In this document: one piece after another, positions 17,217 to 27,045 of the stretch
How positions within the stretch are numbered: the first letter of the stretch is position 1
How the letters are laid out: the number at the start of each line of letters is the position of its first letter
Assembly (NCBI GenBank): GCA_039024895.1
Contig: JBCCPJ010000020.1
Coordinates: 1-64,000 of the forward strand
Reading direction: 5' to 3'
Origin: JAJDOD01 sp039024895
GTDB taxonomy: Bacteria > Pseudomonadota > Alphaproteobacteria > Rhodobacterales > Rhodobacteraceae
Length of the DNA stretch: 64,000 bases
Translations under genes and position numbers: made by a program
Notes under the pieces: model-generated
The model's database searches: none
The model's input: the letters and a program-made list of their open reading frames with translations, nothing else
Told to the model about the DNA's origin: nothing

Positions 17217-17736
17217 GCTCGTCGCTGCTCTGGTCACGGAAGGTCGCTTGCCGCTCAAGATCGGTGAGGCGATTTTGGAGGATGCACAACCCGAGGCCAT
17301 CACATGGATCTCGCCGTTGGATGGCAAACTGGGCGCTGTGAAAAAGGCCCTTGGCGGGTTTCCGGGGCCGGGGGAAGTGCTAGAGGTAAAAGCCGGACGT
17401 GCGCTTTCCGTCGGCCCGGGGCAGGCACTCGTTTTGGGTGCTGCACTGTCTTATAAAGGCGCCGCCGTTGTCGATCAGTCGGATGGCTGGACCGTCGTTT
17501 CCCTCAATGGTGCGACATCGCGCGATGTGCTGGCCCGGCTCACGCCCTTGGACCTGCGCGATGCCTCGCTGTCGGAAGGGACCACGGCGCGCACGATGAT
17601 CGGTCATATGACAGCGAGCATCACCCGGATGGGTGCGTATCGCTACGAGATCATGGTTTTTCGCTCCATGACCCAAACGCTCCTGCACGAGATGGAACGC
17701 GCGATGCGTCACGTCGCAGCGCGCGCCGCTCTGTAA
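17209..17736 (+). CDS. soxG: Sarcosine oxidase, gamma subunit
   Basis: A 175-residue subunit completing the heterotetramer. The start is probably GTG 17209, overlapping the end of soxA by eight bases and preceded by AGAGGGGGG; an ATG at 17188 is possible. The family's folate-binding-like fold is indicated by DQSDGWTVVSLNGATSRDVLARLTPLDL at about residues 91-118 and by the C-terminal YRYEIMVFRSMTQTLLHEM. It is the last gene of the operon. No folate or formate genes, which often accompany sox operons, follow. Confidence 0.9.
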   Translation: MVKLVAALVTEGRLPLKIGEAILEDAQPEAITWISPLDGKLGAVKKALGGFPGPGEVLEVKAGRALSVGPGQALVLGAALSYKGAAVVDQSDGWTVVSLNGATSRDVLARLTPLDLRDASLSEGTTARTMIGHMTASITRMGAYRYEIMVFRSMTQTLLHEMERAMRHVAARAAL

Positions 17737-17779
17737 CCGGCGAGGCCCTTTTTCAGCCGCACGCGCCAACCAAAAACGC

Positions 17780-18300
17780 GATAGCCCAAATTTCGCGCAT
17801 AGCTATGCTGCTGAAGACCGTTCTCGTAGTGCAACCACTAACGCGGTAAGCGCGACGTGATGTTTGTAACGGACGACGCCTCCACCGCACCAAACGGCAG
17901 AGAGCTCGCCTCCCAAACCTTGAGCCCAAGATCGTTCGTCGCAAACACAGGACGGCCGATTTGATTGGAGCGGACATAGAAGAACTGCCCTCCTTCGAAG
18001 ACGCCGATCACCTGACCGTTCAGCCAAGTATACTCGCGGATCCCGAGCATATCGCACCCTCAAGAATCGTGTATTCACCGCGCGCCTCGAGACAGCGTTT
18101 GGGCCACGCCCACATGCGTTCGGGGCGCGTGGGGAATGCCGGATCGTGCGATACGCTGAGCATCGATGTGTCCCCGACCGCGTCGTAAAGGTACTCGGCG
18201 ATGCATTCGTCGGGCAAGCCCTCCACTGGAGGCCTTGGCTTTCCTCCTCATCATCGAGGTCAAAGACGTTGTGAATGGTTTGTTGCGATTGCGTCAACCG
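17780..18300 (-). pseudogene. RHS-repeat core fragment, frameshifted
   Basis: Three minus-strand frames carry pieces of one RHS core. MTQSQQTIHNVFDLDDEEES is at the top, then PDECIAEYLYDAVGDTSMLS (near 18200), then after another shift IREYTWLNGQVIGVFEGGQF to SSLPFGAVEA (18035-17860). After a stop, WLHYENGLQQHSYA continues to about 17790. REYTWLNGQVI and LPFGAVE are classic RHS core signatures. At least two frameshifts and one stop make it non-functional. RHS proteins are large secreted shells that carry variable C-terminal toxins; only about 170 residues remain. Confidence 0.75.
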
Positions 18301-18346
18301 ACGGACGACCTGTTGGCTAAGCCTTTAAGCGCCCCTTTACATGACA

Positions 18347-18625
18347 TTAGTTACTAATCGCTTCAAAACGTTGAAACAAAGACTTCGCGAGTAGTTCATC
18401 TTTCCACTCATCTCTATGCTCAGGGAGAACAGAGGACTCTGCTTTCGGCACAACCCCAAAAAATCCAGTTGGCTTTAAAACTACGAAGGACTCGTTTTCC
18501 ATATGATGTGGTTCGGCATAGATGATGGCCTCCTCAATGCTCTCAAACCCTATTAGATCGACCTGTGTGTTCAGGTTAATTTCTTTTGGCTTAGTGCCAT
18601 CGCGTATTTCAATAAGAAGTACCAT
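18347..18625 (-). CDS. Candidate immunity protein of the RHS toxin cassette
   Basis: A 92-residue acidic protein starting MVLLIEIRDGTKPKEINLNT. Its ATG lies inside the 3' end of the preceding toxin-like frame (overlap 17 bases), the usual layout for an effector/immunity pair. The codon use is AT-richer than in the surrounding genes. The small size, acidity and lack of a signal peptide suit a cytoplasmic immunity protein. I do not recognise the family. The frame is intact although the toxin upstream is broken, as expected if it protects against sibling strains. Confidence 0.55.
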   Translation of the reverse strand: MVLLIEIRDGTKPKEINLNTQVDLIGFESIEEAIIYAEPHHMENESFVVLKPTGFFGVVPKAESSVLPEHRDEWKDELLAKSLFQRFEAISN

Positions 18626-19185
18626 CAGAAGCGATCCCAGAAGCTTTTGTCAGTTGATCTCTTGTCCCAAGGTCGATGGCGCGATTTTCCGTGATTGTAT
18701 CCACCTCGCGACCGGTGATAATGTGGCCACTTGCCATTTGATGTGTTCCAGCTCCTATTCCACCACGGCCTGTTGGGTTTTGGGAAGAACCACTTGTTTC
18801 CAAACGGTGCAAACTTCGTCCGCCAAAGGCGAATTCTGAACCCTTAACAAATGGAAGGCTAACGCTAGCGGTCAGTCCACCTATTGCTGCATTTTGCAAG
18901 ATTTCACCCAACGAGTAGCAATCGTCTTCGTCAAGCTACCAACCTACAAGCGCCCCACCGACCGCACCGAGCCCTGATCTGCACAATGGGTTAGCGATAC
19001 ACCCCATAAGCTGTGGGACAAACTCACCAGTTGGATCAGTGTACCGCCCCGGGTTCTGCAGCGCATACCCATACAAACTCGCGCCATCCACCAGCCCAGC
19101 GGGTCGCCCTGCAGATACCAGCCGGTGGTAGGGTCATAGTCCCACATCCAGCGCTGGACACCACCGACCGTCCGAAGAATACTAT
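18609..19185 (-). pseudogene. RHS C-terminal tip with toxin domain, broken cassette
   Basis: The minus strand near 19150 encodes WDYDPTTGWYLQGDPLG, the hallmark of the RHS core end. One base is missing there, and the next frame continues LVDGASLYGYALQNPGRYTD, again typical. That frame runs to GGALVGW and an in-frame TAG near 18928, after which LDEDDCYSLGEILQNAAIGG continues to the stop at 18609. The final 70 residues (GRSLHRLETSGSS to IASDGTSY) are the variable toxin region; I cannot name its activity. The homology ends next to the dnaG start, so an RHS cassette was inserted or recombined there and has decayed. Confidence 0.75.
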
Positions 19186-19189
19186 CGCC

Positions 19190-21136
19190 ATGAGTCTCCC
19201 ACCCGGGTTCCTTGATGAGTTGAAATCGCGCACCTCGCTCGCTCAAGTGGTGGGACGAAAGGTGACGTGGGACCAGCGCAAATCCAATCAATCCAAGGGC
19301 GATCTGTGGAGCCCTTGCCCGTTTCACCAGGAAAAGACCGCGTCATTCCACGTCGATGACCGGAAGGGCTTTTACTACTGCTTTGGATGCCATGCGAAGG
19401 GCGACATGTTCAGCTTCGTCCGCGAGACCGAGAATGTGGGGTTTATGGAGGCGGTTGAAATCCTCGCCCGTGAGGCGGGTATGCAAATGCCAGCACGCGA
19501 TCCAAAAGCGCAGGAAAAGGCCGACCGTCGGACAGAGCTTACCCAAGTCATGGAACAAGCTGTTGGCTTCTTTAAGCTCCAACTTAAGACCGGTGCCGGG
19601 GGGGCTGCGCGCGATTACCTCACCGGTCGCGGCCTTGACCAGGCGGCCCTTGATCGCTGGGACATCGGCTTTGCGCCGCCCGGTTGGCAAAACCTTTGGG
19701 ATCATTTGACCGGCAAGGGCGTCGCCGAGGACCTGATCCTCGCCGCGGGTCTCGCCAAGGCGTCCACCCAGGGCAAGAAGCCCTATGACACTTTCCGCGA
19801 CCGCATCATGTTCCCGATCCGTGATCCACGCGGCCGCGCAATTGCGTTTGGCGGGCGGGCGATGGACCCAAATGATAACGCCAAATACCTGAATTCGCCC
19901 GAGACCGAGTTATTCGACAAAGGGCGCAGCCTCTATAACCACGGGCCGGCGCGGGAGGGTGCGGGGGCACACCCGCTTCTGGTGGCGGAAGGTTACATGG
20001 ATGTGATTGCGCTCTCCGAAGCCGGTTTCAAGGCCACCGTGGCCCCGCTGGGGACAGCCGTGACAGAGGATCAGTTGCAGCTTCTATGGCGTATGCATGA
20101 CGAGCCAATCATTGCGCTTGATGGGGACAAGGCAGGCATCCGTGCGGCCATGCGTGTGATAGACTTAGCCTTGCCGCTCCTTGAAGCGGGGAAGGCGCTG
20201 CGCTTCTGTTTGATGCCAGAGGGGCAGGACCCGGACGATCTCCTGAAAGCGCAAGGCGCGCCCGCCATGCAAAAGCTCATAGACCAGTCGATCCCCTTGG
20301 TCCAACTGCTCTGGCAACGGGAAACTCAAGGAAAGAACTTCGACAGCCCGGAGCGCAAGGCGGCGCTGGACCGCGACCTGCGCACGGCGATCATGAAGCT
20401 GAAAGACCCCTCCCTTCGGCGCCACTATGGAGCAGAGATAAACCGGTTGCGGCGCAGTCTGTTCGATGGCGCGCAAATCCAATCGAAGCGTCGTTGGCAA
20501 CCCCGTGGCGCACGCTTTGATGTTGCAAAGCCGACCGTAGAAACGAAGGCGAGCTCTTTGGCGGCCACCAATGCCGCGTTCGAGGAACACCTCAAGGAAG
20601 CGGTGATCCTCGCCACGCTAGTGACCCACCCCTATTTGATCGAAGAGTTCGAAGCCGAGCTTGAGAGGCTGGAATGTACGCAATCTGCGCACGAAGAAAT
20701 TCGCCAGGCGCTCCTTGGTGCGCCAACGCAGGATCGCGGAGAAATTGAAGCAAAATGCGGCTCCGAAGCCCTTGAAAAGCTCTTCCAGCCGCGCCACGTA
20801 CGCATTTCACCGGGCGTGCGAGCCGATGCGCCACGAGAGGTTGCGGTCTTATCGGTGGCGGAGGAACTCGCAAAGCTGTCAGCCCGCCGGGGCGCGCGTT
20901 CCGAAATTGAGGATGCTGCGCGCGATATCGAAGGGTTGGCAGACGAAGGTTTGACATGGCGGCTGAGACAGGCCTCCGAAGAGCTCGCTCAATCAGGGCG
21001 CACTGGACGTGAAGACAAAACGGAATACGATTTAGGGCCGAACGGTGCCAGACTGAAAAGAGACGAAAAGCGGGATTTCGAATCACTCATAGAGCGGATT
21101 GATTATTCTAAGGGCGGGCGCAGTGACCGTAGCTGA
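19190..21136 (+). CDS. dnaG: DNA primase
   Basis: A 648-residue primase that makes RNA primers at the replication fork. The N-terminal CHC2 zinc finger is at about residues 43-71 (CPFH, then YYCFGCHAKGD). The TOPRIM domain at about 265-345 includes VAEGYMDVIALSEAG and ALDGDKAGIRAAM, carrying the metal-binding Glu and Asp residues. The C-terminal DnaB-interacting region is divergent. ATG 19190 (MSLPPGFLDELKSRTSLAQV) is the conserved start. The 5' flank is RHS remnant DNA on the other strand, and the ribosome site is weak. It is followed by rpoD after 105 bases, the usual order. Confidence 0.97.
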   Translation: MSLPPGFLDELKSRTSLAQVVGRKVTWDQRKSNQSKGDLWSPCPFHQEKTASFHVDDRKGFYYCFGCHAKGDMFSFVRETENVGFMEAVEILAREAGMQMPARDPKAQEKADRRTELTQVMEQAVGFFKLQLKTGAGGAARDYLTGRGLDQAALDRWDIGFAPPGWQNLWDHLTGKGVAEDLILAAGLAKASTQGKKPYDTFRDRIMFPIRDPRGRAIAFGGRAMDPNDNAKYLNSPETELFDKGRSLYNHGPAREGAGAHPLLVAEGYMDVIALSEAGFKATVAPLGTAVTEDQLQLLWRMHDEPIIALDGDKAGIRAAMRVIDLALPLLEAGKALRFCLMPEGQDPDDLLKAQGAPAMQKLIDQSIPLVQLLWQRETQGKNFDSPERKAALDRDLRTAIMKLKDPSLRRHYGAEINRLRRSLFDGAQIQSKRRWQPRGARFDVAKPTVETKASSLAATNAAFEEHLKEAVILATLVTHPYLIEEFEAELERLECTQSAHEEIRQALLGAPTQDRGEIEAKCGSEALEKLFQPRHVRISPGVRADAPREVAVLSVAEELAKLSARRGARSEIEDAARDIEGLADEGLTWRLRQASEELAQSGRTGREDKTEYDLGPNGARLKRDEKRDFESLIERIDYSKGGRSDRS

Positions 21137-21241
21137 ATCGGCCCATGTGTTAGGAATTACTTAAGGTGCGGGTTGCGATTCTGTGATTCGCGCTAGATGA
21201 TTCGTAACGGGGCGAATCACCAACCTAGGCGGGAGAAGCGG

Positions 21242-23239
<1,998 letters not shown>

Positions 23240-23263
23240 GCTGTTGCTTCTAGCCGCGCATAG

Positions 23264-23866
23264 TTAAACTACTTCGGCGTTCATCGTCATCGTTTGTGGC
23301 CCGATCCCGCCATCTGGACGCGTCCGAATTTGGACAAGACGCCATACAACGGTATCACCATTTTGGAGGCCTCGAGGCGGTTGTCCCTCGTCGTTCCGCT
23401 CGAATATCTCGGTGAAAGGGACCACCTTTCTGGGCCCAAATTTTCTGTTTAAGTCAACAAAATTTGTATCATAGACGTAATACTGCCATGCCATCAAACC
23501 GGTTTTGTTCCGGTCAAGCGCAACAAAGGGCTTAGTTGGCAAGTCTTCCTTTATTATTCCGGCTTCGTCGGCATTTGCATAAATGCCGTCAGGGTAAGCG
23601 CGGGTTGAGTAGCTACCAGCATCATCTTTTTGCCCTGATTTTGCAGACCCACCGGCATGCGTGATCGAAATTGAGTCAATAAACACTTTCTTGCCTAGGT
23701 CTTCGGTGTCGAAGGTGAGCTTTGCGCCTACGCTGCCGCCATTACCGACCGGAACAATTACATTGTTTACTGCATCCATAAGAGCTTTAACCGGGCTACC
23801 GTCGTCCACCTCGACTTCGAAAAAACGATAGTAGAAACCTGCAATATCTAAATTTACCTTAGCCAT
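23264..23866 (-). CDS. Hypothetical protein, AT-rich orphan gene
   Basis: A 200-residue protein starting at ATG 23866 (MAKVNLDIAGFYYRFFEVEV) behind GGAGAGG. There is no signal peptide, TM helix or motif that I recognise. The sequence alternates short beta-like segments (GAKLTFDTEDLGKKVFIDSI) with charged turns and has Gly/Asn-rich loops. Its codon use is AT-richer than that of rpoD and the next genes, and it is inverted relative to both, suggesting recent acquisition. The flanking 214 bases up to the next gene hold no other gene that I can support. Confidence 0.6.
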   Translation of the reverse strand: MAKVNLDIAGFYYRFFEVEVDDGSPVKALMDAVNNVIVPVGNGGSVGAKLTFDTEDLGKKVFIDSISITHAGGSAKSGQKDDAGSYSTRAYPDGIYANADEAGIIKEDLPTKPFVALDRNKTGLMAWQYYVYDTNFVDLNRKFGPRKVVPFTEIFERNDEGQPPRGLQNGDTVVWRLVQIRTRPDGGIGPQTMTMNAEVV

Positions 23867-24080
23867 AATGTACCTCTCCAAGTGTAAAATCGTTTTTGGT
23901 GTCAGATTTGTTGATCCGCAAAGTGTAATTAGCACGTGACAGTTCCTCAAGTGCATACTTCTAGTGAAGGAAACCGACCTGAAGCTGATGATGAGGAAAT
24001 GATTTTCTCACCGCGGGCCTAGCGACAAGCTTCACAAAATTGCTAGCTTCGACTTGCATCCCAATCGCGAGACACACCCC

Positions 24081-24611
24081 ATGCGCATCCTCAAATGGCT
24101 CCTCGGCATCGTCGCACTCCTCGCCATCGTCTTCGTCGGCATTGGCATGCTTCTCCCCCGGGATGTTACTGTCGCCCGCTCCATTGAGATCGACGCACCG
24201 CCCGAGGACGTTTTCCCCTACGTGAACTCCCTCAAAGCAACACAGGAATGGTCGCCATGGCTGGAACGCGACCCGAACGTGGCGCTCACCTACAACGACA
24301 TCGAAACCGGCGTGGGCGCTGCGATGGAGTGGGCTTCGGATGAATCCACCGTCGGCAATGGCAAGCAGGAGATCACCGCCTCCACCGAAAACCAAAGTGT
24401 GACAACCGCGCTCGACTTTGGCGATATGGGGTTGGCGGAAGCGCGGTTCCTACTTGAGCCATCTGCCGGCAAAACCATCGTCACCTGGACACTCGATACC
24501 GACATGGGGGCAGGGCCGATGGGCCGCTGGATGGGTCTGATGATGGATGGTTGGGTTGGCGGCGACTACGAAGCCGGGCTCGCCAATCTTAAGTCCCTCG
24601 TCGAAGGCTAG
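24081..24611 (+). CDS. SRPBCC-family (polyketide cyclase-like) membrane-anchored protein
   Basis: A 176-residue protein. Residues 1-24 form a TM anchor (MRILKWLLGIVALLAIVFVG). The SRPBCC/START-like fold begins with VARSIEIDAPPEDVFPYVNSL at about 33-53 and includes EWSPWLERDP and the C-terminal long helix GDYEAGLANLKSLVE. Such proteins bind hydrophobic ligands; many have no known substrate. The ATG at 24081 is chosen because the hydrophobic anchor starts there. It is probably cotranscribed with the DM13 gene 48 bases on. Confidence 0.75.
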   Translation: MRILKWLLGIVALLAIVFVGIGMLLPRDVTVARSIEIDAPPEDVFPYVNSLKATQEWSPWLERDPNVALTYNDIETGVGAAMEWASDESTVGNGKQEITASTENQSVTTALDFGDMGLAEARFLLEPSAGKTIVTWTLDTDMGAGPMGRWMGLMMDGWVGGDYEAGLANLKSLVEG

Positions 24612-24659
24612 TCGCCCCGCAACGCCTCTGCTACCCTCCCGTGAAACAGGAGGTACCCC

Positions 24660-25124
24660 ATGGGCACACTCATCCGATTTCTCGTCACTCATGGTATTGC
24701 GCTCGCCATCGGTTTCGGCCTGGGCGTTTATTTCTTGCCAATCCTGACCGCGCCTCCATCACCGGACAGCGCAAAGCTCGAAGAAATGGCAGCGGAAGCG
24801 CTCTATACGGCAGAACTCACCCGCGATTTGCGTGGGTCGGACTTTGTGCACTGGGGCGAAGGGACAATCAGTGTTTCGGCTAGCGAAGTGACCCATCAGG
24901 GAAAGCTCGCGCCGGGTCCAGATTACAAACTCTACCTCACCCAAGGGCTCGTGGACCACGAGGACACGTTCGACCGTGCCAAGGCGCTTCAGATTGGCGA
25001 TATCAAGACTTTCGGCGGGTTCATCGTGGAGGTGCCAGAGGGGGTAAATGTCGACAACTATGACAGTATCCTTGTCTGGTGCGAGGCGTTCAGCGAATTC
25101 ATCACTGCCGCCAGCTATCGCTGA
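24660..25124 (+). CDS. DM13-domain protein
   Basis: A 154-residue protein with an N-terminal TM or signal anchor at residues 5-28 (IRFLVTHGIALAIGFGLGVY). A DM13 domain follows at about 54-150: LRGSDFVHWGEGTISVSASE, PGPDYKLYLTQG and the final YDSILVWCEAFSEFITAASY. The single Cys in WCEAF is the conserved one of DM13, proposed in the family to have a redox role. A clear AGGAGG-type ribosome site (CAGGAGGTACCCC) precedes the ATG. The direct function is unknown. Confidence 0.8.
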   Translation: MGTLIRFLVTHGIALAIGFGLGVYFLPILTAPPSPDSAKLEEMAAEALYTAELTRDLRGSDFVHWGEGTISVSASEVTHQGKLAPGPDYKLYLTQGLVDHEDTFDRAKALQIGDIKTFGGFIVEVPEGVNVDNYDSILVWCEAFSEFITAASYR

Positions 25125-25149
25125 GCGGCACAGCCATTGGAGGCGCAAT

Positions 25150-25410
25150 ATGTCCCTGTTCTCAAAGCTATTTGGTGGCGGAGGGTCCGCACCCGAGCCC
25201 GAGCGCGAGACCTATGAGGGCTTCATCATAACGCCCAATCCAGCGCGCGAAGGTAGTCGGTTCCGTATTGGCGCTTTGATTGAGAAAGACGGGCAAAGCC
25301 ATCAGTTGATCCGGGCGGATATGCTTGAAACGCTGGACGAAGCCAACGACGCCTCGATCCGTAAAGCCAAACAAATGATCGATGAGCAGGGGGCACGGCT
25401 CTTTGGGTGA
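25150..25410 (+). CDS. HlyU-family protein
   Basis: An 86-residue protein. MSLFSKLFGGGGSAPEP opens it, then EGFIITPNPAREGSRFRIGA and LIRADMLETLDEANDASIRK, the usual core of the HlyU/DUF3805-like family that has been called a hemolysin transcriptional activator. In alphaproteobacteria it is a small stand-alone protein with no proven role. It starts at ATG 25150 after GGAGG, 25 bases behind the DM13 gene, likely the same transcript. Confidence 0.75.
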   Translation: MSLFSKLFGGGGSAPEPERETYEGFIITPNPAREGSRFRIGALIEKDGQSHQLIRADMLETLDEANDASIRKAKQMIDEQGARLFG

Positions 25411-25500
25411 GCGCTGCAGTCAGCTCGGGCGCCACGCCTCGCTTTGGCAAACAGCACTGGGCAGCGGTGGCGCGGCCCAATACGGTGACCCGGGCGAAAG

Positions 25501-25914
25501 ATGACGCATCGGATCACCATCGATACGGAAGGCGCGGGGCTTTATGAGTTCACCCGTCATCTGCATCCCCTCGCCAAAGGGGATGGCATCATGAACGTGT
25601 TTGTGCGCCACACATCCTGTTCGCTTCTCATCCAGGAAAATGCCGATCCGGACGTGCAAGTTGACTTGAACGCGTTCTTCAATCGGCTCGTGCCATCGGC
25701 CGATGAACCCTCAATGCACTACCTGACCCACACGCTGGAAGGGCCGGACGATATGCCCGCCCATATCAAGGCGGCGTTGTTGCCGGTGAGCCTGTCCATC
25801 CCCGTTTCGGAGGGGCGCTTGCTCCTTGGCACGTGGCAGGGCGTCTATCTGTTTGAGCACCGCACGCGTCCCCATCACCGCGAAGTTGTCGCGCAGATGA
25901 TGCACGCGCTTTAG
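25501..25914 (+). CDS. yjbQ: YjbQ-family protein (secondary thiamine-phosphate synthase-like)
   Basis: A 137-residue YjbQ/UPF0047 protein. The signatures are HTSCSLLIQENADPDV at about 38-53, THTLEGPDDMPAHIKAALL at about 77-95 and LLLGTWQGVYLFEHR at about 108-122. The conserved His and Asp residues form a metal-like pocket. The E. coli homologue gives a weak thiamine-phosphate synthase activity; the true role is uncertain. It ends five bases before the converging LacI regulator. Confidence 0.85.
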   Translation: MTHRITIDTEGAGLYEFTRHLHPLAKGDGIMNVFVRHTSCSLLIQENADPDVQVDLNAFFNRLVPSADEPSMHYLTHTLEGPDDMPAHIKAALLPVSLSIPVSEGRLLLGTWQGVYLFEHRTRPHHREVVAQMMHAL

Positions 25915-25918
25915 GGCA

Positions 25919-26929
25919 CTAGCCCTCTGGCTGCTCGAGATGCTGCATTGGCGGCATGTCCGGATGGTCGACAGCGTGCATGACGGCACGGCACAGAAAA
26001 TCACCCGCTTTTGTCACATCTTCCGGCACGACGAGTATCTCTTTCCGGAACGACTTCAGAATGCGGGACGCCTCTTTCGAGATCAGGTCGACATCTTTAC
26101 CGATGACGTAGCCTGACCCTTCGAGGCCGGCGGTAATGCGCATGGCCGCGTCTGCAGATGCCGAGATTATCCCGTCCGGGGAAAAGCCCGATTGATAGCG
26201 CGCGATGATGGCATTGAGGATCGCAGGCGCGCTTTGGTAGGAGGTGACATCTTCGATGAGCTCAAATTGGACGTTACTTTTTGCTGCTTCCGCGCGCGCG
26301 GCACGGATCATCTCAATGGCGTAAAATTCCGTTTGCGGCGGGGCCAGCATCAAAATCCGTTTCCGACCGCGCGCAACCAGATTCTGGACGCAGAGTTTTC
26401 CGAAAGTTGCGTTGTCGAAATCATAAAACGGATGCCGATCCGACCAACTCGTCTGCCCGTGGGTGGCAAAAGGGAAACCGATGCGCATCAAGTAGGCAAC
26501 CCGCGGGTCTTCAGGGCGCGTCTGGTTCAGGATCAAGCCGTCGGCAGAACGCGTTTCGACCACATATCGCACCGGGTCCATAGGGTCTTGATCGGGAAAG
26601 TAGGGTGTCACAATCATATGGTACGGCGTGTTTCGCGTGGCCGCCGCGATTGACGTGATCAGGCGGGCCGTATGATTGATGACCTCATGCTGCGTGGACA
26701 GGATCAGGGCTATAACGTTCGTCTTCCCGGTGCGCAGGCGCAGTCCGGCGCGGTTCGGCTGATAGCCGATGTCGCGGGCAATTTCGCGCACACGTGCTTT
26801 CGTTGCCTCGCCGATATCGGGGGCATTATTGAGTGCGCGTGACACCGTCGGCACGGCGAGACCGGACAGTTTCGCAATGGTCTTTAACGTCGGGCGTCCG
26901 CTTGTTTTAGCCTCGGATGACATGGACAT
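25919..26929 (-). CDS. LacI-family transcriptional regulator
   Basis: A 336-residue regulator. The N-terminal helix-turn-helix is at about residues 13-34 (PTLKTIAKLSGLAVPTVSRA) with the hinge helix NRAGLRLRTGKTNVIAL near 60-76. The ligand-binding domain is of periplasmic-binding-protein type (VVETRSADGLILNQTRPEDP and PDGIISASADAAM). ATG 26929 is chosen because it follows GGAGTGAGAGG; ATG 26923 is equally possible. It is divergent from the sugar ABC transporter and very likely represses it, being released by a sugar or degradation product. Confidence 0.88.
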   Translation of the reverse strand: MSMSSEAKTSGRPTLKTIAKLSGLAVPTVSRALNNAPDIGEATKARVREIARDIGYQPNRAGLRLRTGKTNVIALILSTQHEVINHTARLITSIAAATRNTPYHMIVTPYFPDQDPMDPVRYVVETRSADGLILNQTRPEDPRVAYLMRIGFPFATHGQTSWSDRHPFYDFDNATFGKLCVQNLVARGRKRILMLAPPQTEFYAIEMIRAARAEAAKSNVQFELIEDVTSYQSAPAILNAIIARYQSGFSPDGIISASADAAMRITAGLEGSGYVIGKDVDLISKEASRILKSFRKEILVVPEDVTKAGDFLCRAVMHAVDHPDMPPMQHLEQPEG

Positions 26930-26985
26930 CCTCTCACTCCATCCCGACTGTCCTATCGTTGAAACGCCCATTTATCCAGCTTGAA

Positions 26986-27022
26986 ACGAATTTCGTAATC
27001 GTTATAGTTCGATTCGTAATCG
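26986..27022. promoter_or_regulatory. Candidate LacI-family operator pair
   Basis: The intergenic region contains TTCGTAATCG twice, at 26992-27001 and 27013-27022, 21 bases apart (two helical turns). Inverted repeats overlap these: ACGAATTTCGT (26986-26996) and CGATT-CGT-AATCG (27010-27022). The second lies 23 bases before the transporter ATG. Position between a LacI gene and its divergent transport operon makes this the likely operator. Confidence 0.5.
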
Positions 27023-27045
27023 ATTTAGGTCTCAGGGAGGAGCTT

